Positions 16,467 to 23,910 of a stretch of 33,145 nucleotides of DNA are shown here, in pieces. The notes under the pieces were generated by a model, which was not told the origin of the DNA, did not search any database, and saw only the letters and a list, made by a program, of their open reading frames with translations. Both the position numbers and the translations under genes were made by a program. Numbering within the stretch: the stretch's first letter is position 1; every line of letters begins with the position of its first letter. Source of the DNA: Nesterenkonia massiliensis (GTDB lineage: Bacteria > Actinomycetota > Actinomycetes > Actinomycetales > Micrococcaceae); NCBI RefSeq assembly GCF_000455245.1, contig NZ_HG005168.1:190570-223714 (forward strand), written 5' to 3'.

Positions 16467-17879
16467 TCAGGCGTTCTGCTCAACCTGCTCTTCAGGAAGA
16501 GCAGTGGTCTTCGGCTTGGTGACCAGGCTGACCAGGAGCAGCGTCACCACGGCCACCGGCAGGGAGACGACGACGGCGTTGAGGTCGCTGTTGGCGGCCT
16601 GCTCCCAGACGATGGTGACCACCACGCCCAGTCCCATGGAGGCCAGCACGCCCGCCGTCGTGGCTCGACGCCAGAAGAATGCGGCCATCAGCGCCGGCAC
16701 CAGTGCCACACCATAGACGGTGTAGGAGTACATCTGAAGCTGAAGGACAGTGGGGAAGAAGGTGCCCAGCACATAAGCGAGTACGGCGATGACCAGGATG
16801 GTGATGCGGTGGATAAGCAGGCGCTTCCGGTCGCTGAGTGGCTTGTCAGTAAAGCGGGCAAAACCGTCATAGACGATATTGCCGCCCACAGACAGCAGGA
16901 ACGATGATCCGGTGGTGATGATGAACGCCAGGGCACTGGCCAGGACCAGTGCACCCAGCAGTACGGGCAGGGTTCCGTCTCCTGCCAGGCCCAGGACGGC
17001 GTCGTCGGGGTTGCCGTCGGGCATCAGCGTCACGGCTGCAGTGGCCAGAATGGTCACCGGGGCGTAGATCAGGAAGGAGGCGAAGAACATTCCGGCCATT
17101 GACCGCCGGGCAGCTGCAGGGTCACGGGAAGCGCCCAGTCGCTGGTACATGTTCTGATCCGAGATGATCAGCAGGAACGTGGGCAGGAAGTAGCCCAGCA
17201 GAGCCAGTGCGCTTAAGCCCCCGGAGAAGTTCTGATGAGTATCAGGCAGGTTCTCCCACCAACCGGTGAATCCATCGGTCTGTCCCAGCACCACCGGAAC
17301 GGCAATGATCAGGCCCACCACAATGATGACCGCGGAGAAGAAGTCAGACCATGCCACTGATTTCAGTCCGCCGCCCAGGGCCAGGAACGTGATAATGGCG
17401 GTGGCGATGATGGCGCCCTGGCCGGGAGTCAGGCCGGTGACGATGGAGATGATGTTGCCGCCGCCGGTGAACTGGTAGGCCACGATGCCCACATAGGCCA
17501 GCACGGTGATGATGGCAGCCAGCATGCGCACCGAAATGCCGAAGCGCAGCTCCAGGATCTGCGGCACCGTGTAGGACCCAGAGACGCGAATGCGCTGGGC
17601 CAAGAAGTACAGGACCACCATGCCCACCGGGCCGCTTCCGAAGAAGATGATGGCCGCCAGTGGGCCATAGTTGTAGACGAAGCTGGCACCACCGATGATG
17701 GTGCCTGAGCCCACCCAGGTGGCGATCAGCGTTCCGACCATCACGATGGTGGGCAGCTGCCGCCCGGCGAAGATGAAGTCGTCTCCGGTGGAGACTTTCT
17801 TGGTGCGGCTGAACCACAGTCCGGTGGCGACAAGTCCTGCCAAATACAGGACGAGTACGACGATGTGGGTAGTTTCCAT
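16467..17879 (-). CDS. Sodium:solute symporter (SSS family)
   Basis: A 470-residue membrane protein of the SSS family (PutP/SGLT fold), about 13 hydrophobic segments, acting in the cytoplasmic membrane. Landmarks are GDDFIFAGRQLP near residue 32, ATWVGSGTIIGGA near 53 and GGLKSVAWSDFFSAVIIVVG near 174, a normal layout for sodium-coupled importers. GGAGGGG lies five bases before the ATG. The substrate is unknown; relatives carry proline, pantothenate, carboxylates or sugars. The divergent intergenic region carries the same operator motif as the hydroxyproline operon, which argues for a substrate of that system such as hydroxyproline, a dipeptide or a small glycoside. It converges with the amidohydrolase gene across a shared terminator. 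Confidence 0.9.
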   Translation of the reverse strand: METTHIVVLVLYLAGLVATGLWFSRTKKVSTGDDFIFAGRQLPTIVMVGTLIATWVGSGTIIGGASFVYNYGPLAAIIFFGSGPVGMVVLYFLAQRIRVSGSYTVPQILELRFGISVRMLAAIITVLAYVGIVAYQFTGGGNIISIVTGLTPGQGAIIATAIITFLALGGGLKSVAWSDFFSAVIIVVGLIIAVPVVLGQTDGFTGWWENLPDTHQNFSGGLSALALLGYFLPTFLLIISDQNMYQRLGASRDPAAARRSMAGMFFASFLIYAPVTILATAAVTLMPDGNPDDAVLGLAGDGTLPVLLGALVLASALAFIITTGSSFLLSVGGNIVYDGFARFTDKPLSDRKRLLIHRITILVIAVLAYVLGTFFPTVLQLQMYSYTVYGVALVPALMAAFFWRRATTAGVLASMGLGVVVTIVWEQAANSDLNAVVVSLPVAVVTLLLVSLVTKPKTTALPEEQVEQNA

Positions 17880-17937
17880 TAGGCCCCTCCAGCAGGTGCG
17901 AAGCGCAAGATGTGCGGTGCGTCATAGTGCTGGAACC

Positions 17938-17960
17938 AATCTACCCTGTGCAATGTTACA
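17938..17960. promoter_or_regulatory. Operator copy 3 (17948-17960) in the divergent symporter/pectinase promoter
   Basis: GTGCAATGTTACA at 17948-17960 matches GTRCAATGTYACA fully. On the plus strand TACCCT (17942-17947) abuts it as a possible -10 for the broken pectinase gene; on the minus strand TAGATT (17938-17943) could be the -10 of the symporter gene, placing the operator between its -35 and -10. One bound protein could control both directions. Confidence 0.62.
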
Positions 17961-17995
17961 TTCGCTAGACGTGTCCCAGAGGGGGTCTTGCTGAA

Positions 17996-19215
17996 ATGAA
18001 CAGCGCCGGTGACGTTCTGTCCTTTGACTTTGGCTGCAGCGGCGGCCCCGTAGCCGATAGCTACACCGAAGTCACCGAATCCACGCTTTACGACCCCAAC
18101 ACCGGCTACGGACTCAGTGCGCCGGTGGCCTGCCGAGACCGCGGATCCTTAGATGACATGCGCCGAGACTTCGTCCTTGCCGGCGGAGAGGAGTTCCGCG
18201 TAGACCTCCCAGACGGTGAATACCACGTCACTGTGATCTCCGGGGATGCCATCGCCTCGAACAACACCCAGCTCACCGTCCAGGGCGAAGACCAAGGAAG
18301 CCTGCAGCCCCGCGGGACAGGTGAGTTTGCCGAGCACAGCCTCTACACCACCGTCGACGACGGCACACTGACCCTCCAGCTATTCAATGACGGGCGCATC
18401 AACGGGCTCCACATCTCGCAGGTCGCCGCGCCCAGTGAAGTCAGCCTGGGTGAGATCGCTACGGTCCCGCCCAGTGTGACCCTGGACTGGGAGGAGCTCG
18501 AAGGTGCCTCCAACTACACCGTGTACAGGTCCCCGGCAGACCGGGCAGAGTACGAGGCCCTGGGATCTGTGGAGACCAACACCTTCCCCGACGAGTCAGT
18601 GGAGCTGGGATACAGCTACGACTACGTCCTGACCCAGATGAGCGTGGCAGGTGTGGAATCCGGCTACAGCGCCCCGGTGTGCGCCGACGTCGTCGATCCC
18701 ACAGTGGTTGCACCAGCGGCACCTGACTCGCTCAGCTTGGGCAAAGCCAACCGGAAAGGCACCACCATCACCTGGAACGGCGGTGATGACGTGCTGGAGT
18801 ACCACGTCTACCGCTCGCTGAGTCCGGACCGAGGGTTCGAACGAGTCGCCACAACCGAGAAGACCCCGTACTTCGCCGAAGGAGCAAGCGCGGTCAACTA
18901 TTACTACACCGTGCTGGCCGTCAACGCCGGCGGGGTCTCCGCTCAGCCGCAGCCGCTGTTGACCCCTGTGACCGACCGCGGCAATAACTCCAATCCGTTT
19001 GCACAATGCTCACCGGACGGGGCCGATGCGAAGGTTCAGCGCACTGGCGACACCTGGCGCGCCACCAACGGCAGCCAGACGGTCCTGGAGACCTACTCCA
19101 TGGTTTAGGCCATGCAAGCCGCCGTGGATAGCTTGACTCCAGGTCGCACTGAGCAGGAAAGCGTGGTGGTCCGCGGATCCGGCACCATGCCGGCCGACGC
19201 AAGTGTGGAAATTAG
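17996..19215 (+). pseudogene. Truncated pectin-degradation gene with in-frame amber stop (pectinase-type, FN3 domains)
   Basis: The frame opens at ATG 17996 behind AGAGGGGG. Residues 1-140 resemble the N-terminal beta-sandwich of rhamnogalacturonan acetylesterase/lyase-type proteins (FDFGCSGGPVADSYTEV, FRVDLPDGEYHVTVISGD). Two fibronectin type III domains follow, about 145-235 (VTLDWEELEGASNYTVYRS) and 240-330 (TTITWNGGDDVLEYHVYRS). A TAG at 19106-19108 then interrupts, yet the same frame resumes at once with MQAAVDSLTPGRTEQE and RGSGTMPADASVEI, which looks like the beginning of a right-handed beta-helix pectinase catalytic domain. About 35 codons later the similarity ends and the DNA runs into the convergent helicase gene. 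It therefore has both a nonsense codon and a 3' deletion of the catalytic domain. No signal peptide is seen. Confidence 0.72.
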
Positions 19216-19240
19216 CTGCCCGGCCACGGACAGGAGCACT

Positions 19241-21679
19241 TCACCCGCTACGGGTGTCCGCAGACTCCTTAGCCTCCCCGGCCGCGCGCAGCAGATCCAG
19301 GGCCCCGCGTTTGCTCAGCGGGTTGTTCTTATTGCCGCATTTAGGGGACTGCACACAGCTGGGGCAGCCATCAGCGCAGTCACAACGGTCGATGGCCGCC
19401 GCCGTCGCCCGCACCCATTCGACTGCCAGCTCATACCCGCGTGCGGCGAAACCGGCCCCGCCTGGATGCCCGTCGTAGACAAAAATGGTGGGCAGCTCAG
19501 TATCCCGGTGCAGCGCGGTGGACACCCCGCCGATATCCCAGCGATCCGAGCTGGTCAGCAGCGGCAGCAACCCGATCATCGCGTGCTCCGCGGCATGAAG
19601 TGCACCCGGAATATGCTCAACTGTCACCCCCGCGGCAGTCAGCGTGGTCTCCGGAACAGTCAGCCACACCGCCTGAGTCCGCAGCTGCGACGGCGGAAGA
19701 TCCAGCGGCTCATCCGAGAGCACCTCCGAGGTCCCCAGTGCCTTGCGCTGGAAGCCGACGACGGCGGAGGTCACCTCCACGGTTCCAAAACACAGCGTGA
19801 ACGCACCCCAGGGCTCCTGCCGCAGCGTCTGAAGCACCTCAATGGAAGTCGTCTCCCGAGCCTGGGTGTAATACGGCGGCAGAGCAGGACTGACCAGCAC
19901 CGTGTTCTGCTGCAGATCCAGCTCTTCCACGATGAAGGTGCGCCCCTGGTGCACATACACCGCCTGCGGATGGGCCTGCGGCTGCACCTGTGCGGCACCC
20001 ATGTCTCCCACCACGGTGCCATCCTTGGCGTTGACGATCGTGTAAGGCCCAGCGCCATCGGAACGCAGCTTCACCCAGGAAGCCGCGGAGGCGTCGTCGT
20101 GCCCAAAGAACCAACCCCGCGGACGACGACGCAGATGCCCTTGTTCAGTCAGTGAATCCACCAGCCACCGCAGACCCGCAAAAAGCCCGCCAGCTTCGGT
20201 GTCCTCCGTGGTCAGCGGCAGCTCCTGGGCGGCAGCCAACAGATGCGGGGCCGCCACATGCGGGTTCTGCGGATCCGTGACGGCGTCCTCCACCCCGGCG
20301 TCGAAGATCGTCTCAGGGTGAGCCAGCAGATAGGAATCCAGCGGATCATCACCAGCCACAAAGAACGCCGCCCCGCGCTGACCAGAACGCCCCGCCCGGC
20401 CCAGCTGCTGAAAAAACGAGGCGCGGGTCCCGGGCCAACCGGCAATCACTACGGCGTCGAGTCCGGAAATATCAATGCCCAGCTCCAGGGCCGGGGTGGA
20501 GGCCACGCCCAGCAGTTCTCCGCTGCGCAGCGCATTCTCGAGTTCCCGCCGCTCTTCCTTCAGATACCCGGAGCGGTAGGCCGAGACTCGGCCGGTCAGG
20601 GAGGGGTCCACCTCCATCAGGTTCTCCGCGGCGATCCTGGCGATGGTCTCGGCTCCGCGGCGGGACTTGATAAATGCCAGGCTGCGCCGCCCGGAGACCA
20701 CCAGATCGGTGAGGATATCGGCGGCTTCCACCGTCAGGCTGCGTTTCAGCGGCGCATCGTTATCCCCGGTCTGCTCCGAGTCCGCTGACTCCCACAGGTA
20801 CACATCTACCGCACCATGCGGGGAGCCGTCCTCGGTGATGGCGACGACGTCGGGCGGGGTTTCACCGATCAGTCGGGCAAAGGAGACGGCTGGGTCCCCC
20901 GAGGTGGCTGAGGCGCCGGCGAAGATCGGGTCCGCTCCGTAGGAGCGGGCCATCCGGCGCAGTCGCCGAAGCAGCAACGCAATATGAGAGCCGAAGATAC
21001 CGCGAGCAGTATGAGCCTCATCCACCATCACATACCGCAGCCGGGAGAAGAACCTCGCCCAGCCCCGGTGATTGGGCAGGATCCCGGCGTTGAGCATATC
21101 CGGGTTGGTCAGCACCACATTGGCGTGCTGGCGCACCCACTGCCGGGTCTGCGGATCAGTGTCCCCGTCATAGGCGGCCGGCCGAATACCTCCGTGCGGT
21201 CCTGCCGGCCCCACCGTTTCGGCCAGCACTGTCAGAGCATCCAGCTGATCGGCCGCCAGCGCTTTGGTCGGTGAGAGGTAGAGGATGGTGGCCTCACCCG
21301 TGGGATGAGCGGTGACAGCATCGGCAGCCGGGACGCCGAGGATGGCGGAAAGCCCCGCCAGCTGGATGGCCAACGACTTTCCTGAGGCAGTCCCGGTGGC
21401 AAGAATGGTGTGCCGCCCGGCGTGCAAAGCCTGGGCAGCAGCCACCTGATGCGCATAGGGCTGGGGTACGCCCATCTGCCGGTAGGCAGCCCGCAGCTCG
21501 GCGGGCACCCAGTCCGGCCACGGTGCCGCTGTGGCAGTCCGCGCAGGCAGAGTGCGGATGTGCTTGATCGGCGAGCCCTCGCCCACCCGCACCGGCAGCC
21601 CAGCGGCCCGCAGCAGGTCCATCGCTGCGGGGTCGCCAAAGGCGTCTTGGGCGGCGTCGTACTGCTGCTGCTCGGTCAC
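19241..21679 (-). CDS. DEAD/DEAH-box helicase with DUF1998 domain (SftH/Hrq1/MrfA-like)
   Basis: An 812-residue superfamily 2 helicase. Motif I (ATGTASGKS) is at residues 94-102, the Q-motif region QPYAHQ near 73-78, DEAH at 220-223, motif III (GASAT) near 258, and motif VI (QLGRAGRSGQRG) near 430. The C-terminal DUF1998 part has the four-cysteine cluster CDCADGCPSC...KCGNK around residues 772-786, as in Hrq1, mycobacterial SftH and Bacillus MrfA. Such enzymes unwind DNA 3'-5' and in Bacillus work with a nuclease in mitomycin damage repair; no MrfB-like gene is adjacent. The GTG start at 21679 is six bases behind TAGTCT, suggesting a leaderless mRNA. Its 3' end faces the truncated pectinase gene, marking the edge of the accessory region. 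Confidence 0.9.
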   Translation of the reverse strand: MTEQQQYDAAQDAFGDPAAMDLLRAAGLPVRVGEGSPIKHIRTLPARTATAAPWPDWVPAELRAAYRQMGVPQPYAHQVAAAQALHAGRHTILATGTASGKSLAIQLAGLSAILGVPAADAVTAHPTGEATILYLSPTKALAADQLDALTVLAETVGPAGPHGGIRPAAYDGDTDPQTRQWVRQHANVVLTNPDMLNAGILPNHRGWARFFSRLRYVMVDEAHTARGIFGSHIALLLRRLRRMARSYGADPIFAGASATSGDPAVSFARLIGETPPDVVAITEDGSPHGAVDVYLWESADSEQTGDNDAPLKRSLTVEAADILTDLVVSGRRSLAFIKSRRGAETIARIAAENLMEVDPSLTGRVSAYRSGYLKEERRELENALRSGELLGVASTPALELGIDISGLDAVVIAGWPGTRASFFQQLGRAGRSGQRGAAFFVAGDDPLDSYLLAHPETIFDAGVEDAVTDPQNPHVAAPHLLAAAQELPLTTEDTEAGGLFAGLRWLVDSLTEQGHLRRRPRGWFFGHDDASAASWVKLRSDGAGPYTIVNAKDGTVVGDMGAAQVQPQAHPQAVYVHQGRTFIVEELDLQQNTVLVSPALPPYYTQARETTSIEVLQTLRQEPWGAFTLCFGTVEVTSAVVGFQRKALGTSEVLSDEPLDLPPSQLRTQAVWLTVPETTLTAAGVTVEHIPGALHAAEHAMIGLLPLLTSSDRWDIGGVSTALHRDTELPTIFVYDGHPGGAGFAARGYELAVEWVRATAAAIDRCDCADGCPSCVQSPKCGNKNNPLSKRGALDLLRAAGEAKESADTRSG

Positions 21680-21685
21680 CAGATA

Positions 21686-21691
21686 AGACTA
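21686..21691 (-). promoter_or_regulatory. -10 hexamer of the helicase gene, leaderless geometry
   Basis: TAGTCT on the minus strand is followed by six bases and the GTG start. No ribosome-binding site is present, which agrees with a leaderless transcript. Confidence 0.45.
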
Positions 21692-21723
21692 TGCGGTCTG
21701 GGCAGACTACCCGGTCATTCACA

Positions 21724-21782
21724 TTTGGAGCGGGTTTTGCTTTTTGGAGCAGGAAATAACCCGCTCCAAAAAGCAAAACCCG
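21724..21782. repeat. Long hairpin with two mutually exclusive stems
   Basis: 21731-21750 and 21763-21782 form a perfect 20-bp inverted repeat around a 12-base loop. In addition 21724-21736 and 21758-21770 form a separate perfect 13-bp inverted repeat that uses part of the same bases, so only one stem can form at a time. The unit TTTGGAGC is directly repeated about 20 bp apart. It lies between two minus-strand genes, after the methyltransferase stop and before the helicase promoter. It may be a transcription terminator with U-rich segments or a small REP/MITE-like palindrome. Confidence 0.75.
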
Positions 21783-21826
21783 GTGTAGTTGCGTGCTGCC
21801 GTGCTGCGGCTCGGCCAGCTGTCCCG

Positions 21827-22876
21827 CTAGGCGCGGGCGCCCAGCGCCACGATGTTCTCCGGGAGACGTTCGTTGGACCCATACATGAAGTGGTTCTCCA
21901 TCCGCTCGGAGAACCGGCTGGCCTCAGTAGTCAGGCCCACGGCCTCAGCCACCTGACGGATGTGCATCGGCGAGGCACCGCAGCACACACCCAGATAGTT
22001 GACCCCGAGGTCGTGCGCCTCGCGGGCGAACGCGCCGATCTCATACCGGTTGGTGTAGAGCGGATCCAGCGCAGTGGGGAAGGTGCGGCCATGCGGGGAG
22101 GGCACCGAGGCGCGCACATCGGAGAGGTTGAAGAAGGTCGGCTCCTCCGCAGTGGTGCGGTAAGGAACTGGCAGCGCACCCACATGACAGGAAACCTTCT
22201 CGCGGATCTCCTTCAGATAGGGAAGCATCGTGTCGGGTCCGCGGAAGCAGTTGAGCCCGACGACGTCCGCACCGGCCTGCTCCAGACGCTGAGCAGTCTC
22301 CACCACGCTGGCGCCCTCGGCCATCTCATTGAGGCCCATCGGAGCCAGAGTCAGCACCACCGGGAGGCCCGAGGCCTTGGCAATTTCCAGGGCGGCCAGC
22401 GCCTCTTCGGCGTAGTAGAAGGTCTCGCCGATGATCAGGTCAGCGCCCTCCTCTACGGCCCAGCCGACCATCTCGGCGAACATCGAGCGGACCTCGGCCT
22501 GCTTGGTGGGATCGGCGGGATCCCAGATGTTGGAGTTGGAGATGTTGCCGGCCATGAGGTTGCCGGGCTTGGCATCAGCCACCTGCTTGGCGATCTGCAG
22601 GGCCGCACGGTTCAGCGGCTCCAGCAGATCTTCCTTGCCGATGACCCGCATCTTCTCGCGGTGGCCGTTGTAGGTGAAGGCCTCAACAATGTCGGAGCCG
22701 GCGCGCTGGAAATCCACATGCAGATTCCGCAGCGCATCCGGGAACTCCAGGGCTACTTCGGGGACGAATTCCCCGGCAGTGAGATAGCCGCGGCGTTCCA
22801 GCTCAAAGAGGAAGCCTTCGGCGCAGATGACAGGGCCGGCGTCTAGCCGGTCGAGCAGAGATGCGGGGGCGGTCAT
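21827..22876 (-). CDS. Homocysteine S-methyltransferase family protein, BHMT-like
   Basis: A 349-residue TIM-barrel enzyme of the Zn-dependent homocysteine S-methyltransferase family. The three zinc cysteines are visible: one in GLNCFRGP (near residue 209) and the pair in GVCCGASP (near 298-299). Features such as AEGFLFELERRGY at the start and the C-terminal NHFMYGSNERLPENI suggest the betaine-homocysteine methyltransferase branch rather than MmuM, though the methyl donor cannot be proved. It would make methionine in the cytosol. The ATG has AAGGAG on the minus strand, but that site lies inside a predicted hairpin of a roughly 100-base leader. It stands alone, followed by the long hairpin at 21724-21782. 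Confidence 0.87.
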   Translation of the reverse strand: MTAPASLLDRLDAGPVICAEGFLFELERRGYLTAGEFVPEVALEFPDALRNLHVDFQRAGSDIVEAFTYNGHREKMRVIGKEDLLEPLNRAALQIAKQVADAKPGNLMAGNISNSNIWDPADPTKQAEVRSMFAEMVGWAVEEGADLIIGETFYYAEEALAALEIAKASGLPVVLTLAPMGLNEMAEGASVVETAQRLEQAGADVVGLNCFRGPDTMLPYLKEIREKVSCHVGALPVPYRTTAEEPTFFNLSDVRASVPSPHGRTFPTALDPLYTNRYEIGAFAREAHDLGVNYLGVCCGASPMHIRQVAEAVGLTTEASRFSERMENHFMYGSNERLPENIVALGARA

Positions 22877-22990
22877 ACACCGCTCCTTTCAGTCGTGGGA
22901 CGTGAAGCTGCCACGTCAGGAGCGGCCGAGGCGAGGCCTCGCATATCCGGCCGTACAGTTGAACATTCCATGGCGGTGCCCACGACTATA
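22877..22990 (-). promoter_or_regulatory. Structured leader of the BHMT-like gene that can hide its ribosome-binding site
   Basis: On the minus strand TATAGT (22985-22990) is a good -10, giving a leader of about 100 bases. Within it 22918-22925 pairs perfectly (8 bp) with 22880-22887, which contains the Shine-Dalgarno. Nested inside, 22912-22917 (GACGTG on the minus strand) pairs with 22899-22904 (CACGTC) around a 7-base loop. Further upstream are a 12-bp palindrome (22931-22942) and a CGGCCG pair (22923-22928 with 22948-22953), the latter overlapping the sequestering arm, so alternative folds compete. It does not match SAM or SAH riboswitch cores that I can recall. Confidence 0.45.
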
Positions 22991-23079
22991 GCGCACATCG
23001 GCGTCACATCAGCAAGTTATGTTCAAATACTGGGAAAATGCGCCGTCCTTCCGCAGGCACCGCGACAGGATCTGCTGAA

Positions 23080-23790
23080 TCACTCGTTGAGCTGTTCGAC
23101 ATCCAGGGAGTGTGAATGCCGGCGCAAATCTGTGGAGCCGGGAGCGCCGAAGACGTGTACATCCCCCAGCAGCGTCCAGCCCAGATATTCATAGAGCTCC
23201 TGGCCGTCAGCGGTGGCCACCAAAAGCCCTTCAGAGACGTCATGCTCATGGGCCAGCGCCAGCAGGGCCCGTGTCACGAAGGTGCCCAGCCCCTGACGGC
23301 GATAATCCGGGGCGGTATAGATGCGGTCCAGGATGCAGAAGTCATCAGCCACCGCCATGCGTCCGCGGGCGGCCACATTCTCTCCCTGCCGAACAGTCAG
23401 CAGGGTCCAGTCGTCGAAGTCCTCGCGTTGGGTGGTGAAGGTCTCGGGAGTGATGGGATCCTCCACGTCCTGACTGTCCATATCCACCACCATGAGCTTC
23501 TCCTCATCGCTGATCAGCTCCAGGCCATCAACGCTGGAGACATCCAGCACATCGGCACCGGGTTCGGCGATCACCGTGAGCAGCCGCTGGGGGCTCTTGG
23601 AGACTGCTGAGGCCACTTTGCGCAGGTCACTCTCAGATGGCGCGTAAAGCACGTACTCCCATTCGGCGCGGTCAGTTCCGGGAAGGCCAACCGAGTGGAC
23701 CTTGCCTTCGTGCTGCACCTCATAGCCGTGGGTCCGGGCCCAACCGGTGACCCAGGTGCTGACAAGTGCGTCGCTGAGTTCTGCTGTCAT
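23080..23790 (-). CDS. GNAT-family N-acetyltransferase
   Basis: A 236-residue protein from ATG 23790. The C-terminal GNAT domain has the acetyl-CoA pyrophosphate loop YRRQGLGT at residues 163-170, preceded by the beta-strand GRMAVADDFCILDRIYTAPD and followed by the late motif LYEYLGWTLLGD near 199-210. The N-terminal 110 residues are acidic and not recognised. The acceptor substrate is unknown. A GTG at 23817 in frame would add nine residues, but TATGGT (23797-23802) six bases before the ATG favours the shorter, leaderless form. The gene is divergent from trhO. Confidence 0.85.
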   Translation of the reverse strand: MTAELSDALVSTWVTGWARTHGYEVQHEGKVHSVGLPGTDRAEWEYVLYAPSESDLRKVASAVSKSPQRLLTVIAEPGADVLDVSSVDGLELISDEEKLMVVDMDSQDVEDPITPETFTTQREDFDDWTLLTVRQGENVAARGRMAVADDFCILDRIYTAPDYRRQGLGTFVTRALLALAHEHDVSEGLLVATADGQELYEYLGWTLLGDVHVFGAPGSTDLRRHSHSLDVEQLNE

Positions 23791-23796
23791 GATTCG

Positions 23797-23802
23797 ACCA
23801 TA
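23797..23802 (-). promoter_or_regulatory. -10 hexamer of the GNAT gene, leaderless geometry
   Basis: TATGGT on the minus strand lies six bases before ATG 23790, with no Shine-Dalgarno. It decides against the longer GTG start at 23817. An overlapping TTATAT is an alternative -10. Confidence 0.38.
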
Positions 23803-23897
23803 TAAGCAAAGTCGCACATCAAGGTAGCCCTTTCAGGCAACTGTCAGATAACAATCGAGGCGTTGCGGCCAACGCGCGTACCGGTCCTGACCCCGCG

Positions 23898-23903
23898 TAC
23901 CCT
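23898..23903 (+). promoter_or_regulatory. -10 hexamer of trhO, leaderless geometry
   Basis: TACCCT is followed by seven bases and GTG 23911 (then ATG 23917 two codons on). This argues against the in-frame TTG at 23863, which would lie upstream of the promoter. Confidence 0.4.
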
Positions 23904-23910
23904 GGTAGGC

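Noticed and set aside
19106-19108. TAG in the pectinase frame as a pyrrolysine or programmed read-through codon
   Set aside because: No pyrrolysine machinery is visible and the same gene also lacks its 3' catalytic part, so simple decay explains it.
21410-22846. Long plus-strand open frame of 478 codons opposite the helicase and BHMT-like genes
   Set aside because: It spans the complement of two well-recognised genes and the hairpin between them, and its residues (His, Gly, Arg-rich) have no domain character. It is a GC-rich shadow.
23861-23874. CGTTG/CAACG inverted repeat between the GNAT gene and trhO
   Set aside because: Five-base half-sites in GC-rich DNA with no repeat elsewhere; too weak to call an operator.
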